A stretch of DNA of 64,000 nucleotides from Elmis aenea (lineage: Eukaryota; Arthropoda; Insecta; Coleoptera; Elmidae). The notes beneath the pieces were generated by a model, which was not told the origin of the DNA, made no database searches, and saw only the letters and a list, made by a program, of their open reading frames with translations. Both the position numbers and the translations under genes were made by a program. This document shows, piece by piece, positions 1 to 11,934 of the stretch. Every line of letters begins with the position of its first letter. Positions within the stretch are counted from its first letter, which is position 1. Where the stretch lies: the NCBI GenBank assembly GCA_947652605.1, contig OX393576.1:11992575-12056574 (forward strand), read 5' to 3'.

Positions 1-147
1 AAATTTTTAACGAAAAATACTGCGGAGGTTATCAAAGTATTGAATTATCGGAAATAAATATTTTTTTAACATCTTTATTGGTTATAGTCTGACAGTAATA
101 TACAAGAAAATTTGTGCTAAAACCATTGTTTTGCAATTCCAAACTAA
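1..147. other. AT-rich flank, nothing recognised
   Basis: No gene, RNA or repeat could be recognised. If the gd-like gene on the minus strand continues off the left edge, this is probably part of its intron. Confidence 0.4.
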
Positions 148-629
148 GTCCGCGTTCACAATGAACATAGTAGATAGTAATTAGTAGATGGTAATAAGTA
201 GATAGTAATTAGTAGATAGTAATTCGTATTTAATAGTGCGTAATAAATACTTAATAAGTACGTTATAAAATGTTTACTTGGATATAGGTAATATCCAACT
301 TGTTTGTAGCATAACCTTAATTTAAACGCGGAAGGTTGTTTATCAAATTGACACTTCTTGTATTCTACGTATTTTTTCCTACATCATGATTTGTGGAGGA
401 TTATAACGGTAATAAGTTGTATTAAACATCGTTCAACATTGTAATTTTAATTAATTTGAAACATTAAAAAAAGAGATAATTTACTTTGTTTTTGTTTTTA
501 CAATAAATTAGACTTCCATAGTTACTAGGTAAATATTACGTTCATTGTGAACACTTGTATTTGATTTTATATGTTACAACTTTAGCTACTAAGTACTTAC
601 TATCTACTACGTTCATTGTGAACGCGGAC
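148..629. mobile_element. Harbinger-type MITE, TAA target duplication
   Basis: The ends are inverted copies starting GTCCGCGTTCACAATGAAC. TAA lies directly outside both ends (145-147 and 630-632), as expected of PIF/Harbinger insertion. Just inside the left end the unit TAGATAGTAATTAG is repeated three to four times, and a degraded counterpart is at the right end. No coding capacity. A family name cannot be given from sequence alone. Confidence 0.75.
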
Positions 630-659
630 TAACGGTGATCATTTTTTTTTTCTTTCCTA

Positions 660-1240
660 TTACTGCACTTTATCAGACAATAGAGACGCGGAAGCTGAGA
701 TACAAAAAAGAATTATCAAAGGCTCAGGATTTCTAGAGGCATTATTAGGTCATGGAATCAGGTCAAAGAATATCTACAGGAGGATAAAAATTAATATCTA
801 CAAAACAATTATAAGACCAATAGTTACTTACGGGGCTAGGATGTGGAACATAAATCAAAAATAAGGAAAAACATTACAGGTCCCTGGAAAAGAAGGTATT
901 ACGAAAAATATTTGGGGGAAAACGAAAACAGAACATTGGATAAGAATTAAGGAGGAACTGGAGAAATTATACGGTCAACCAAACAATAATTAATGTCGTA
1001 AAGGCACAACCAATGAGGTGGCTGGGACATATACATAAAGATTGCTGGAGACAACGAAACAAGTACTTGAAGGAGGAGTGGCAGGAAGGAGGACGAGAAG
1101 AAAACTCCGGAGAAAGTAGTTAGAGACGGTAAAAGAGGACTCTAAGAAACTAAGTGTTGAAGAATGGAAAAAAGTGACAAGGAGTAAAAAGATTTGGAGA
1201 AAAACATGTTGCAAAGCCTGGCCCCTGGCATCAAGGGCTG
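660..1240 (+). mobile_element. RTE-like non-LTR retrotransposon relic, 3' part of ORF2
   Basis: Plus-strand translation in shifting frames gives the usual end of an RTE/Craft-type reverse transcriptase. It includes a stretch like IYKTIIRPIVTYGARMW (about 795-845), matching the conserved YK.I.RP.LTYG..W box. A lysine/arginine-rich tail with a W.GH-like motif follows. Several stops and frameshifts show it is dead. The open minus-strand frame at 990-1214 is only its antisense. Confidence 0.7.
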
Positions 1241-2484
1241 ATTACATTTTTTTAAATATTACTGTAAAATTTCATGTGATAACAATGTTCATTTTGGGCT
1301 TTACTCATTGACGTCAAATAACTGTATCATGATACTTAATTTCAGGAAACCAAAATTAGATTGTAAAAACGGAATAAAATCTAAATGAAGACTTGAAGTG
1401 AAATTTAGTAGTAGTAGTCTTTATTTGTTCTGAAAAATCCAAAAAGGTATAGAACATGTCACAATAATGATAATAATAATACACATATATACACAACACA
1501 AAATTATATTTACTTAAAAGAGTTTTTAAAGTAAGCGTCATTAAGATATTTACTAACTCCATAGACTTTTAAGTCCAAAAATTGTTTTAAAACCTTAATT
1601 TTTGCACAAATTGATCCTTTAGACATCTTGAAGGACTTTTTTATGGACACAATGCTTTTAACAAAAGAATATTTTATTGAATCCTAATCATTATGGACCA
1701 ATTACGAAAATTATTCTTAAGGAATAATCCAATAGGCAATCGATTATCCAGGATATGGATTCACAGCGCCATAGATTATCCTTGTCAAAACTTTCCCCTG
1801 CTTAACGTGTTACACAAATGCATAATTGCTCATAATTTCACAGTCGATTTTCATCCTGGCATAACAAATATTAATTATACCCGAATTATACTCTTGGAAT
1901 TCTATATTTTCCAATTATCCTTTATCCCCCGTCACTCCAATTAAACCGGATATTAAACGTCCTACTGCACACTAAATTTATCGCAAAACATAAAAATTTA
2001 TAGGAGTCACATCAAATGCACGATACAATGGAGAAAGCATGGTACACTTTTTGCACTAATTTATTAAACTGACCTTAAATGTTAAGCAAGGTTGGTTAAC
2101 ATTTAAATTATCTTAATGGCCCATTAAAGAATAATTAGTCCCCTAGCGTTGTTGATCATGAAAAAAAGTTATTGTATGCAAACTGTTAAATACGCACATA
2201 ACTTTAAATTTATTATGGCGTTTAAAGGAAAAATTTATCAAACACTGTTTGTTTACGTTTCAAAACAGTTTTAGTGATTAAAATTCAGACGGGTTAATGT
2301 ATAAAGAGAATTATGATTAATAAAATAAACCACTTCATTGCAGCATAAACAAAACAGTACGATAATTTATATAAGTTTAACTAAAAAATCAATAATTGTA
2401 AGAAACAAATCTTCAGACGAAAACAAATTAGTTTCGAATCTGTTTCAGATTTTCTTCAAGAAACTAACCTTTATTGGAAGTTAT
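1241..2484. other. No gene recognised
   Basis: AT-rich non-coding sequence without a convincing ORF, RNA gene or inverted repeat. It is likely intron of the gd-like gene, since the next coding exon was not found here. Confidence 0.4.
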
Positions 2485-2639
2485 ACCGGGTGTAAATGAA
2501 GTGTGGTACACCCCCTTTTTTTTCTTTAGTTTTGATTTTAGATAAATGAAATTTTAGACATATGATATGTGCAAAAAACCGGGCTTTTTGAGCCGTTGCA
2601 CACATTTGTGGGGGTGTACCACACTTAATTTACACCCGA
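2485..2639. mobile_element. Short foldback MITE, GGGTGTAAAT tips
   Basis: The ends are about 29-bp inverted repeats reading CCGGGTGTAAATGAAGTGTG and continuing to TACACCCCC. The element is 155 bp and lies at a TA-type site. The right half of a second copy is at 51185-51262. No coding potential. Confidence 0.75.
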
Positions 2640-2867
2640 TATATCTCGCTTATTATATCTACAAAAACATTGGTTTAAGTTTGACTAATTTTTTGATGAT
2701 TATTAATGGTCAAACAAATTTTAGATAACTGCAACAGTTTTTATACACACAAAAAGTATGTGTTGATATTGTTTTTACAATGCAACATTTTTATTTATAC
2801 AAATTTCAAAATTTTGTAAATATTACAGCAACTTTTATTTTGCATTTGCAGTCTTTTTATTTTCTAA

Positions 2868-3410
2868 ACATGTTAGAAACTTTAAACAATGCATTTTCGG
2901 TTTTGGTTAGTTTAGAAACGACCTAAAACAATTTTTACAGTTCCTCAAAAATTTTAAGAAGCTCCAAGACCTTGCAATTTTGTTCAGACAAAAATCGATT
3001 GTTTTGGGAAGGTCTTTATCTTTTCTGAAAATGTTAAGCAATGCATTTTCACCTTTGGCCCGTTTAGAAATGGCCGAATACATTTTTTTAGCTTCTCAAA
3101 GTTTTAAAAAAGTTCTAAGACCTTGCAATTTTTTTCAGAATAAATTCGATGGTTTTAGGATGATCCTTATATTTTTTGAAAATGTTAAAGACGCCCTAAA
3201 CAATGCATTACAACCTTTGGTTTGTCCAGAAACGGCCTAAAACATTTTTTACAGCTCCTCAAAGTTTTTAAAAAGTTCCAAGTCTATAACCTTGCTTCTA
3301 GTTATGACAAAAGTTTGGAAATGGTCTTTACATTTGTTGAAAATGTTAAAGACGCCCTAACTAATGCATTTACATCTTTAGTTTGTTCAAAAACGAACGA
3401 TACCTATAAA
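2868..3410 (+). repeat. Tandem satellite block, about 160-bp unit, about 3.4 copies
   Basis: The marker AATGCATT recurs at 2888, 3040, 3202 and 3363, giving spacings of 152, 162 and 161 bp. Each unit also carries a conserved CTCAAAGTTTTAAAAAGTTC-like part and a GAAAATGTTAAAGACGCCC-like part. Identity between units is moderate. Related single or partial units are scattered at 10811-11100 (inverted), 12738-12845, 31860-32190 and 34228-34500. Small ORFs here are by-products of the repeat. Confidence 0.8.
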
Positions 3411-3539
3411 CTCTCTTTAAAATATCACCTAAATAACCAACATTTATCAAGAAAAAAACAGAAAAATAAATATAATATCCCCTATAGCTCAACGTTATCT
3501 TAACCAAAATTCAGTAATACAAAGAAAAATAATACTCAC

Positions 3540-3724
3540 GGTGTTTCAGGGCACACTATGCGCGCGTTGAGCCTAAATCCAGTTAATTTGGGAACTTTAT
3601 TTCCTTGATATTTCACGGCTATTTTCACTTCGGTGGGGACGCCTGCTTTCAGCAAATAATCCCTGTCTTTTATTAAATAGTCCTTGCGATTCTGATCGTC
3701 GGTAGATACTACTTCACCGAAATT
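3540..3724 (-). CDS. Serine protease gd-like protein, coding exon 2 (second half of GD_N domain)
   Basis: Reading leftwards, TTTCAG precedes the exon at 3725-3730 and GTGAGTATT (3539-3531) follows it, so both splice sites are canonical. The exon is 185 bp and holds 61 codons plus 2 bases. Its peptide starts NFGEVVSTDDQNRK and ends GFRLNARIVCPETP. It continues the frame of the exon at 6699-6911 in phase 0 and completes the GD_N domain, with a closing cysteine at joined residue 129. The cysteine could pair with Cys25 (inference). The trypsin-like domain must lie beyond base 1; no further exon was found between 1 and 3539. Confidence 0.8.
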
Positions 3725-4724
3725 CTGAAACCACGAAGAAAAATTGGATTATAACGTTCGTTGCTCGAAGGGAAAGATGGAAATCGGGATTGGAAATAGA
3801 TTTATACTAATTCGAGCTAAAACTAGGACTTCGTAAAAGCATTGAAGCAAAATATAACGTAGAGGGTGGACAATTTTATTGTAGCGTTGTTCCCTGCATA
3901 ATTTTTTTTTGCAAACATATTGACTAAAGGATACTCATCCACAGAGAATAACAGTAAAGTTCAAAATTTAAAAAAATCAATAAGAATTTTCTCACAACTT
4001 GGTATTGTTAAAAACTGATCATATTTACGAAGAAAATCATGCAAAACGTTTAAATGCAGTTTAAAAACTAACACAGATAAATTTAATTTTGTATGTCTTT
4101 TTCTAAAATATTTCGTATGATAATTACATTTCTAACATTACTTAACTGACGAATGTTACATAACTTAAGTCTGTTGTATCATTTGATTTCTTGTTAAACT
4201 GTTCCTTTGTAATTTTGTGATGTAGTATGGAGTTTTTTTTTACTCTATGCAAAATTAACAACAAAAATAACGCTTCCTATAACTTGCTCCCTCAGATTAC
4301 CGAGTTATTTATTTTGCCTAAAATATTTTACACTTTACTCCATCCACCGATCATAATCGGTTGCAGAGATGGGAAGTTCGTTTTCATTATTTTTAAAGCT
4401 TACTGTTGAATTTTATTTATTGTTTAGCCTTTAGAGAATAAACATACGTAGTATATTTGCAGTATTTCCGTGTGTGTTGCTGCTTATTGATCAAATAAAC
4501 ATTTCACACTACATTAAAACCAATTTATTGCTTGCGATAAATATATTAAATGGTGCGTTCTGTATTACAAACTTCACACCAATTACACACTAAATTTACT
4601 TCAGGCTCAGAAAATTCACAAACTTCCTATTTGTTTTTTTTTTGCAAATCTTACAGTAAAGTTATTAAAGAAATAGGTTAAATTTTGCCACTGTTAACAG
4701 TGTGAACAAAAAGGAGAACCTAGA
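3725..4724. other. Part of gd intron, nothing recognised
   Basis: AT-rich intronic sequence between the two gd coding exons. The ORF at 4227-4409 has no recognisable family features. Confidence 0.5.
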
Positions 4725-4985
4725 TTAGAAATGATAAGCCTATAGAAAACTGGGTACAACACTATGAAAAGCTATTTATAGATAGACCTCAATTTATGGA
4801 AAGGTAAGAAAAAACTTTTGATGACGTAAATAATAAAGCAAATGAAGAAGAAATAACGCAAAAAGAGTTAAAAATGGCCTTACAAAATATGGAAAATGGC
4901 CGAGCAGCTGGATCACGAGGAGTACCGATAGAGTTCATAAAACATGGACCGGAGAGTCTATTTGAAACATTTATACAGGGTGCTT
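4725..4985 (+). mobile_element. Non-LTR reverse transcriptase fragment
   Basis: The translation gives a pattern like ENWVQHYEKLF, then EEITQKELKMALQNMENGRA, AAGS and PIEFIK. This is the region just before the RT core of RTE/CR1-type retrotransposons (I...EL..AL..MKNGKA.G.D.IP.E.IK). It is truncated at both sides and lies in the gd intron in the opposite orientation to the gene. Confidence 0.65.
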
Positions 4986-5397
4986 CAGACCACCCGTACC
5001 AGCACTTTTATTCGAAAATGCGATGTCTGACAAAGAAGGGGGAAAAAATTATGACGCTATAGCGGTTTTCGTGATTAAACCGGAAGTGGCCAAATCCGGA
5101 AGTAACTTTAAAAAACTGTAATGAAACCATCCAGTTTTTATGGCATAATTAGAAAGATATTTGATAAATAAACACTTTTACTTGAATGGTTGGGAATGTT
5201 ATAAAAACGGGTTTAAAAACCGAGTTTATCATTGCCAAGCTGTAAATGGTTCACAGTTTGAACACTCATTGTAGATTTCGTCAAAAAAATGTAGTTCTTA
5301 TGATGTTTTTGTTAGATATAAATACTAAACAATTAAAATAATTTTTGCGTTTTTCTCAAAAAGTTGCTTAAGTAAGGGTACCTACTAAAGTTTTGCA

Positions 5398-6403
5398 TAG
5401 GGTTTCTGAAACGGATAAATCCGAACCGCAAAAACGCGGTTTTCCATGCAAAAACCGAAACCGCAAAACCGCAATGAAAAAATGCGGTTTTCGATTTTTT
5501 TTTCTGAAAAACGGGGACGGGAGGAGCTAGAACTGAGCCCGCACGGGGTGGTAAATAAATATCTTTACAATGCTTTTCAATGGGAGTGTTTATACTGCCG
5601 CAGTTCTTCGAAAGATTATAAGGCCGGATGTCGTTAAGTAATCTTCGCTAACGATATTTCACCAAAATCTCGTTCAAGGGGATAATTCAAATATTTCAGA
5701 ATAGTCTCATACTATTGAATGTATGTAATGATTAATGTATAAAATATTTCATAAAATAAATATAGTTATGTAAATACCTACCACTTTTTAGTTAATTTGC
5801 TTATTTTTGCAAGTAAACCAATAAAATGTAAAAAGAAATCAATAAAATATTGTAAAAAAACGTAATCTTTATATTTAAATCATCACGTATTAAAAGTGAC
5901 ACTTAAAATAAAGTAATTTATAAATAAAAATAAGATTGTCACAATTTTATGGAAAACAAAGTTCAGCAAAGCGTAAATATAGGTACATGTTATTTGTTTT
6001 GAATAAATTCTTGGAACAGTCAATTAGGGTTAATCCACATAATCATCCCGTCCCCGTTACGTGTATGTATAAATGGACCTTAAACCACCAGAAAACGCTT
6101 CTAGTTCATTCCTAAAATTTTGTATTGACTGTATGTCTGTAGGCTATTATATTTTTCAATAAAAATTACCATTTTCTTGCTTACATTCAAAAGTGGGTAA
6201 CTTTTTTATATTAGTGTATTGCAGTATGTTCTTGAAAATTTTATTTCAATAGGTATTTCAAAAAACAATTTTGGCACTAAATAAATTATTATTAACCGAA
6301 ACGAAAACCGCGGTTTTTGATTTTAAAAACCGAAAACCGCGGTTTTTGATTTTAAAAACCGAAAACCGCGGTTTTTTAAAAATGCGGTTTTTCAGAAACC
6401 CTA
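5398..6403. mobile_element. Non-autonomous hAT element with CCGCGGTTTT subterminal array
   Basis: The terminal inverted repeats are TAGGGTTTCTGAAA and its reverse complement TTTCAGAAACCCTA. Short sequences outside the ends agree in TTTTGCA, close to an 8-bp duplication with one or two changes. Both subterminal regions are packed with AAAACCGCGGTTTT-like copies. The interior has no transposase. The element interrupts the CAGTGTGTCC-ended repeat at 6404-6640, so it is younger than that repeat. Confidence 0.75.
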
Positions 6404-6640
6404 GCTTTTGCATCATTGAAAAGAGAAAAAAAAATCTCTATCAAATGAGTATAATATAGGGGTACCTTACCATTTTAAAAAATTCAATTGTTTTTCATTG
6501 CGCTTTTGTTATTCGGAAAAAAAATTGTCTTATGGTGGAAAACTAAGTACCAAACTACTTTTATACAAAACATTTGTCCCTAAAGTGGATATTTACTGAG
6601 ATATATAGCATATTCTATTCCTTTTGGACACACTGTATAT
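6404..6640 (-). mobile_element. CAGTGTGTCC-ended repeat, copy 1
   Basis: The right end reads GGACACACTGTATATATA. An inverted copy, about 80 percent alike by eye, lies at 49410-49645. The tip and TA-rich flank resemble the CAGGGTG mariner-type ends elsewhere in this window. No coding potential. Confidence 0.6.
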
Positions 6641-6698
6641 ATATTTTAAAGACTTAAATTATTATGCCAAAGCCAAAAATTATTCCAATATGTCTCAC

Positions 6699-6911
6699 CT
6701 GAGTAGTTAAATTAGTGGTAGGGCTATCGAAGAGAACTCGAGCCCAGATTCCATACAGATCGGTGTCGGAAATCAAAGTTAAAACACCTTCCCAATGGCC
6801 TGCTTCCTTCTTGCCTTCATAACGAAACAGTTCAGGACATGGTGACTTAAATTCGGAACTGTCCTGGCCATGCACCACTCCCAAGAACGCCAAAACCAAA
6901 TATATCCACAT
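6699..6911 (-). CDS. Serine protease gd-like protein, coding exon 1 (signal peptide and first half of GD_N)
   Basis: This exon encodes 71 residues in phase 0. Residues 1-15 (MWIYLVLAFLGVVHG) form a classic signal peptide. From Cys25 (SPCPELFRYEG) the sequence follows the GD_N pattern: C-P-x-x-F-x-Y, then GHWEGVLTL and LYGIWARVLFD. The donor GTGAGACA is at 6698-6691. Joined to 3724-3540 it gives 132 residues of GD_N without a stop. GD_N is known as the N-terminal domain of Drosophila Gastrulation defective, a secreted protease in dorsal-ventral patterning, and of related insect proteases. Which of these roles this copy has cannot be told. TTTTCTGTTTCAG abuts the ATG directly, so the 5' UTR lies in a separate upstream exon not located here. 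Confidence 0.85.
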
Positions 6912-8296
6912 CTGAAACAGAAAACCAATATGCGTTCGTTTTCAATCTCTTTCGATCCTAAATACAGTTGATCTAAATATCTCCAGGGGTTTCCAAATGA
7001 ATACAAAATGATTGGACGATTTAAAAATGCACGAAAACCAATAAATTTGATTAGAGACCAGAGTTTATTACATTTCCATTTTATAAACTTTAAATTGAGT
7101 TTAAAGAGGGTGTGAAATTTAATTTCACATTTGCTGAATATGTGTTTTGTGTGTATAATCGAAATGAAAATAATTTTAGCAGACTTCAGCATTTATTTTT
7201 AAACGTATAATATTACTACAAGCATTTTCACAATAAGAATACATTAAAATTTCTCCCAAAAAAACTTGCAATTTTATTTAGCTTTGATACTTTGTAAGAC
7301 AAATACCTACACAGGCGTGTTAATATCTTTGTTTGTGAACAATACACTTCGATTAAATTAAAAATAAACAACCTTAAACTAAATTATGTTTTTATTATCA
7401 TCTTAAATTGCTCATATAAGCATTTTAACATGACAATATAGCAATTTTCTAAAGATACGGCGCTCACTGTGGTATTTAAACTGCATTAGCATACAGAGAA
7501 TCGGGAAAATCCCAAGTACCTATTACCAAACAGCAAAGTCATTAATTACCAAGGTGTCGCCATTCGTTATACAATTATTAATTAAACGCGTTTTTGTTCA
7601 TTAAACAAATATTTGCTGTACAATGATAGAACCCGTAAAATATTTTATTTTCGAAGTGATTTACAGCATAGGAAATTATAGTTTATTTGGATAGGAGTTT
7701 TTGATTTGAGTTTTATGTGGTTTTATTTTGGTTGTATATTAACACTAGTCGTTTTATGGCTGTTTAAAAAAGCTATAAAATGTTTATACGATTGATAATA
7801 AACTAGCAACAATAAATATTTGCACAAAAAGTAATATGGTTGGCCTTAACCAATGCTGCTTTTACTGTTAAGGTGTAAAGTCAATTAAATTGAGTGAATG
7901 CTACTTACCTAATTAATTATCATTACTGTGCAAATTTTTCAGCGTTTCTTTTATGGCTATTTTGTAACGTACAGTATGCAAATTAAAAGCCAGATTCTTT
8001 AGGATTTTATAAAAACAACGAATACACAATAAATTTTGATATTCCCATCTAAATAATTTAGTTATTTTAAGACATATCTCAACCTATTTAGAGGGTTGCC
8101 TAATTTTTTTTTAAATTCTTATTTAGTTTATGCTTTTGATTATTATCAATACATTTTTGATATCAATGACGGATTATTATTGACTTCCAATCATTAATTT
8201 TTATCCGTTCACATTTTTTTTTCAGGGTTTTGATTCATATAATAATTGCTTCTGATGTCATGAAAAAAATTCTCGCAAAATATAGCTAAGTTATAT
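6912..8296. other. Probable 5' UTR intron of gd, nothing else recognised
   Basis: The acceptor-like TTTCAG directly before the gd ATG makes this sequence likely intron in the 5' untranslated region. The ORF at 6779-7192 partly overlaps gd in another frame and looks like chance. Confidence 0.4.
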
Positions 8297-8480
8297 AGGG
8301 TGCCCAGATAATATTTCCAGCATGGCGATCTCGCTTATTATAAGAGATACAGGTTTGCTTAAATTAGATGAACTATTCTGAAGTATAAGAGGAGCTAAAA
8401 TATATTTAAAAGTACAAAATTCCTTGCACTTCAGAAGTTTTAGCAAAAAATATGAAAATGTTGGATTTCTTTTTTCTCTC
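8297..8480 (+). mobile_element. Solitary arm of a mariner-type foldback element
   Basis: Starting at 8297 the sequence reads TAGGGTGCCCAG, followed after about 20 bases by GCATGGCGATCTCGCTTATT and AAGAGATACAGG. This is the two-part end shared by elements at 17997, 28573, 46776 and 53876. No matching right arm was found. Confidence 0.6.
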
Positions 8481-9323
8481 ATAACTTTTTTGTCTTTATC
8501 AAAAGATCAATTTTATTTATATTTTCTTAAGGTACTTTTTCATGTAAAATATAATTACTATTTTAGATTTTTTTATCACCTTCCATTTTTGCAATATTAC
8601 CCCTAATTTCATTTTTTTTATAGACCGTCACGTTTGCTTTGGAATAGTTAAATGTGTTTTTTTCCTCTTTCTTATGAGATATTACCTGCTATATCTGTTT
8701 TATAAATAACTCAAGCTATCTATAAAAAAAGAAACAATAACAACAAATTAAATGTCAAATGTCGGTACCATTTGTCTTCGGTATCATTTATTAGAATTTT
8801 ATAACCCTGTTTAACGTCCCTAATTTTATTTTTATTGCTGAAAAATAATAAAACAAATAAATTATGCATACTAAACGCAAAATTCGATCTAGAAATAAGC
8901 CCAAATACGACGCAAAATTGTACAGCAAAAGCGTCCAGAATTGTTGGCAATTGATTCTCGATTTAATTTATTGTTTTATTTACATTCTTCTCGCCTTGCT
9001 AGAATAAAATATTTTTCACTGGGGATGCATTACAATTGACTCGGTTCGATTCATAACATTCCAACCGCGACAACGATACAACTTCAAACGCCAATAAAAC
9101 CATTTTTATCGTTTTATTGCATTTGAACCACCGAAATACTATATTTTCGTTGGTTTACCGGGAAAGTAAAATTCGCTCTATTTTCTTGTCGATTTAAAAT
9201 TTTCAAAATACCATACATTAGATACAAACACAACATGCTTTGATAGTATACATATATGCGCAGAAAAATCAAATGAATTCATTTAATTTCCTTAGTTTGT
9301 TTATATTAATCTTAATCTATCTT
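8481..9323. other. No feature recognised
   Basis: AT-rich sequence without supported genes or repeats. Confidence 0.4.
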
Positions 9324-9857
9324 CTATATATATAAAAGAGCTTGTTTGTGTGTTTGTTTGTTTGTTTGTTTGTTTGTTCGCTATAGAATCCTAGGTCCGT
9401 TGGCCGATCGGGACCAAATTTTGCACAGTTACTATTTAGGACCTTGCAGATCTAACGCCAAACTTTAAGTATAAGCACATATTACCAATTTAAAAAAAAA
9501 AAAAATCACTTGGACGGGATTCGATCTTACGTCGGCAAATACCTGGTCAAAACACGATACGGCGCGGTGTATTTCTCAAGTAAAGATTGTTTTGTATACA
9601 ATTAGTAGTAAATGTACATGAAGTATTATGTTTATTAGTACATTTTTAATTGAAACAAGACGAAAGAAAATAAATTTGAGTTATTATTCAATTTTTAAGC
9701 AATAAATAGTTATTTTTTAATGAATTATAAGAAAATGAAAAGATGATTGATCAGAGTATGTCATTTGTGTATGATTTGGAATTATTGGGCTTATTCAAGT
9801 TAAAAAAGTAATTAAAATTGTAATCGCCCGTGCAACGCCGGGTAAATCATCTTGTAA
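9324..9857 (+). mobile_element. Helentron/HINE-like non-autonomous element
   Basis: It starts CTATATATATAAAAGAGC, followed by a (TTTG)n tract (9346-9378) and GGTCCGTTGGCCGATCGGGA with CCAAATTTTGCACAG. It ends with CGCCCGTGCAACGCCGGGT and a short hairpin near 9825-9856. This layout is characteristic of widespread insect Helitron/Helentron-derived short elements. No Rep/helicase is present. A SINE-like origin cannot be excluded. Confidence 0.55.
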
Positions 9858-10810
9858 TTAATAAATCTGAAAATTCCATCTCAAAAACGTCATTTGTTGC
9901 AACTATGTTAAAAAATTGTTTCATAGTCGTTACCACACTTAATGCTCTTTTAATTATTAAGGAAAGAAAAATATTGAACCACTACAATTAATTTTTGTCA
10001 CAAAATTAAAAAGAGAATCTACTAAAAATTGCATTTTAAAACTAATTGCTTTTATAATTGAATGTACTTGTACAGTCGTACACAACGTAATGTTTCATAA
10101 ATGTTTTATTTTAATGGGCTATAAAGGAAGATATTTGACATACCTTACTTGCCATGGACATTTCATTTAGTTTTAGGACTTCAAAATAATAATGAAAATC
10201 TTCCCGACAAATTTAATAATACCGCGTGTAATAACAAATGTTTACATCTTCTTTGATGTAGTGTGAATGAAATAGCAAAGCCATTCCTTTTGACAATCAG
10301 TACAAACATGCATTCCGAATCATAACTAGTTCCTTATGAAATCCAGAATTACCCTACTAATAAAGTGGCTTAAGAACAACTTAAAGCATTGAGTACTGGT
10401 ATAAACATGATCATACAAAGGATTTTATCACCAGGAAGTGACTAGACATCGTATCACGACCCACTATTTCCTGAAAATGTTAGCGTGCTACTATACTATA
10501 TTTCTCTCAATAATAATAAAATAAAATTTCAGTGTATTCGATTAAATTTGGGGAAAGTATCACGCATAAAATTTAAAAAGATGGAGTTTTATTTTATGCA
10601 CAGAAAAAGGTTTAATACCGATATAAAAATTCATGTTAAATAGAAACCTTGCCAAAAAATTTATGTATATAGCTGCCCTGCGCTAAAAAAAATATATATT
10701 AAGATTTTACAATTTTGACACAGATCTCGAGAAGTGGGGTTTTTCGTTAGTTGAATGTTTATTAAAATGAATGTATACATTTTTACTTTACATTTATTTT
10801 TTAACCCTTA
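9858..10810. other. No feature recognised
   Basis: AT-rich sequence without supported genes, RNAs or clear inverted repeats. Confidence 0.4.
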
Positions 10811-11100
10811 GATTACAAGTGGGACATTAAGAAGAGCTGTAAAAAAATTGTTTTAGGCTGTTTTCGTTTAGATAACAATGCATTGTTTAAGTTTACTTTA
10901 ACATTTTAAAAAATATAAAGACTGTTGCAGGTTTTCCAAATTTTTGACAAAAACAGATGTAAAGGTATACAGTAGGGTAATTTTTAAAAATGTTGAAGAG
11001 CTGCAAAAAATGTTTTTAGGTCGTTATAAACCAAAGTAAGTGATAATGCATTTCTTAAGGTATCTTCAACGTTTTCAGATAATATAGCATCAATGAATAG
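10811..11100 (-). repeat. Satellite-related units, inverted relative to 2868-3410
   Basis: AATGCATTGTTTAAG with a following TTTAACATTTT and a preceding GAGCTGTAAAAAA-like motif is repeated about 165 bp apart. The order is the reverse complement of the 160-bp unit at 2868-3410. Confidence 0.6.
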
Positions 11101-11197
11101 GTCTCCGAAAATGGAATAATTTGTCTAATTTAAACTTCTTTGTAGCTCTTACTGTTTATGAGATCCCAATAGTGGCCCTTCTATTTGGACCACCCTG
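11085..11197 (-). mobile_element. Right-arm fragment of the 46776-type mariner foldback
   Basis: The stretch includes TTTGTAGCTCTTACTG, GAGATCCCAATAGTGGCCC and the tip ACCACCCTG followed by TA. It closely matches the right ends at 12610-12723 and 47060-47153. The left arm is missing. Confidence 0.7.
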
Positions 11198-11269
11198 TAT
11201 ATCCCTTAATATTTTTTGGCAAGAATTCGAAAAACCTGCAGTAGACTTCATATTTTATAAAAACGTTCA

Positions 11270-11880
11270 AAAAACTAGACATTTTTTAAAAAGTTCCAGT
11301 TGTATAGTTTTTGGCAAAAATTCGACAATTTTGCAATTATTGTCTTTAGGTATAAACAGGGTGCCCATTTTTCTAACCTGTTGTGTGGGTAACTCTGTTA
11401 TTATTTAAGATACAGAAACGTTTAAATAAGAAAATTTGTGCAGAATAACTGCTGTTCTAACAAAAAGACAAAACTCTTAAATGTCACATAAAAAAAGGCC
11501 ACAGCCAACTATGACTTCCATTTAAAAAAATGCAAGTTTCTGTTATAACTCGGAAATCGAGAGTGCTATGAAAATTTCGTTAACACATGTTTAAAATCTA
11601 CGTCATTTTTATTTTTGTTCTAGCTCATATGCTTAAGCAATTATTCAAGTTTAAAAAAATCGACCTTTTTCAGTTTTTTCAAAATATTTTAAAAAGTTGA
11701 TTCTGCACAAATTTACTAATTTAAACGTTTCTGTATCTTTAATATTAACGGAGTTACCCATACAACAGGTTAGAAAATTGGACACCCTGTATATATCCAA
11801 AGAAAATTGCAAAATTGTCGAATTTTTGACAAAGACTATGACTATACAATTGGAACTTTTTAGAAAACGAACTTTGTTTA
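11270..11880. mobile_element. Foldback element (11357-11789) sitting in the centre of an older palindrome
   Basis: The inner element runs from CAGGGTGCCCATTTT at 11357 to its inverted copy ending CACCCTG at 11789, with arms of about 85 bp containing GATACAGAAACG. Its flanks 11270-11350 and 11797-11876 are also inverted copies of each other (AAAAAGTTCCAGTTGTATAG against CTATACAATTGGAACTTTTT). The structure is therefore a palindrome within a palindrome. ORFs here are symmetric artefacts. Confidence 0.7.
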
Positions 11881-11934
11881 TACAGAATATGGTGTATTGT
11901 TTTGTAGTCCATTAAATAATTCTTATTTATCAGA

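Noticed and set aside
6779..7192. 137-codon minus-strand ORF
   Set aside because: It overlaps gd exon 1 in another frame and crosses the splice acceptor; gd has the domain match, this does not.
9346..9378. (TTTG)n microsatellite as a stand-alone feature
   Set aside because: It is part of the Helentron-like element that starts at 9324.
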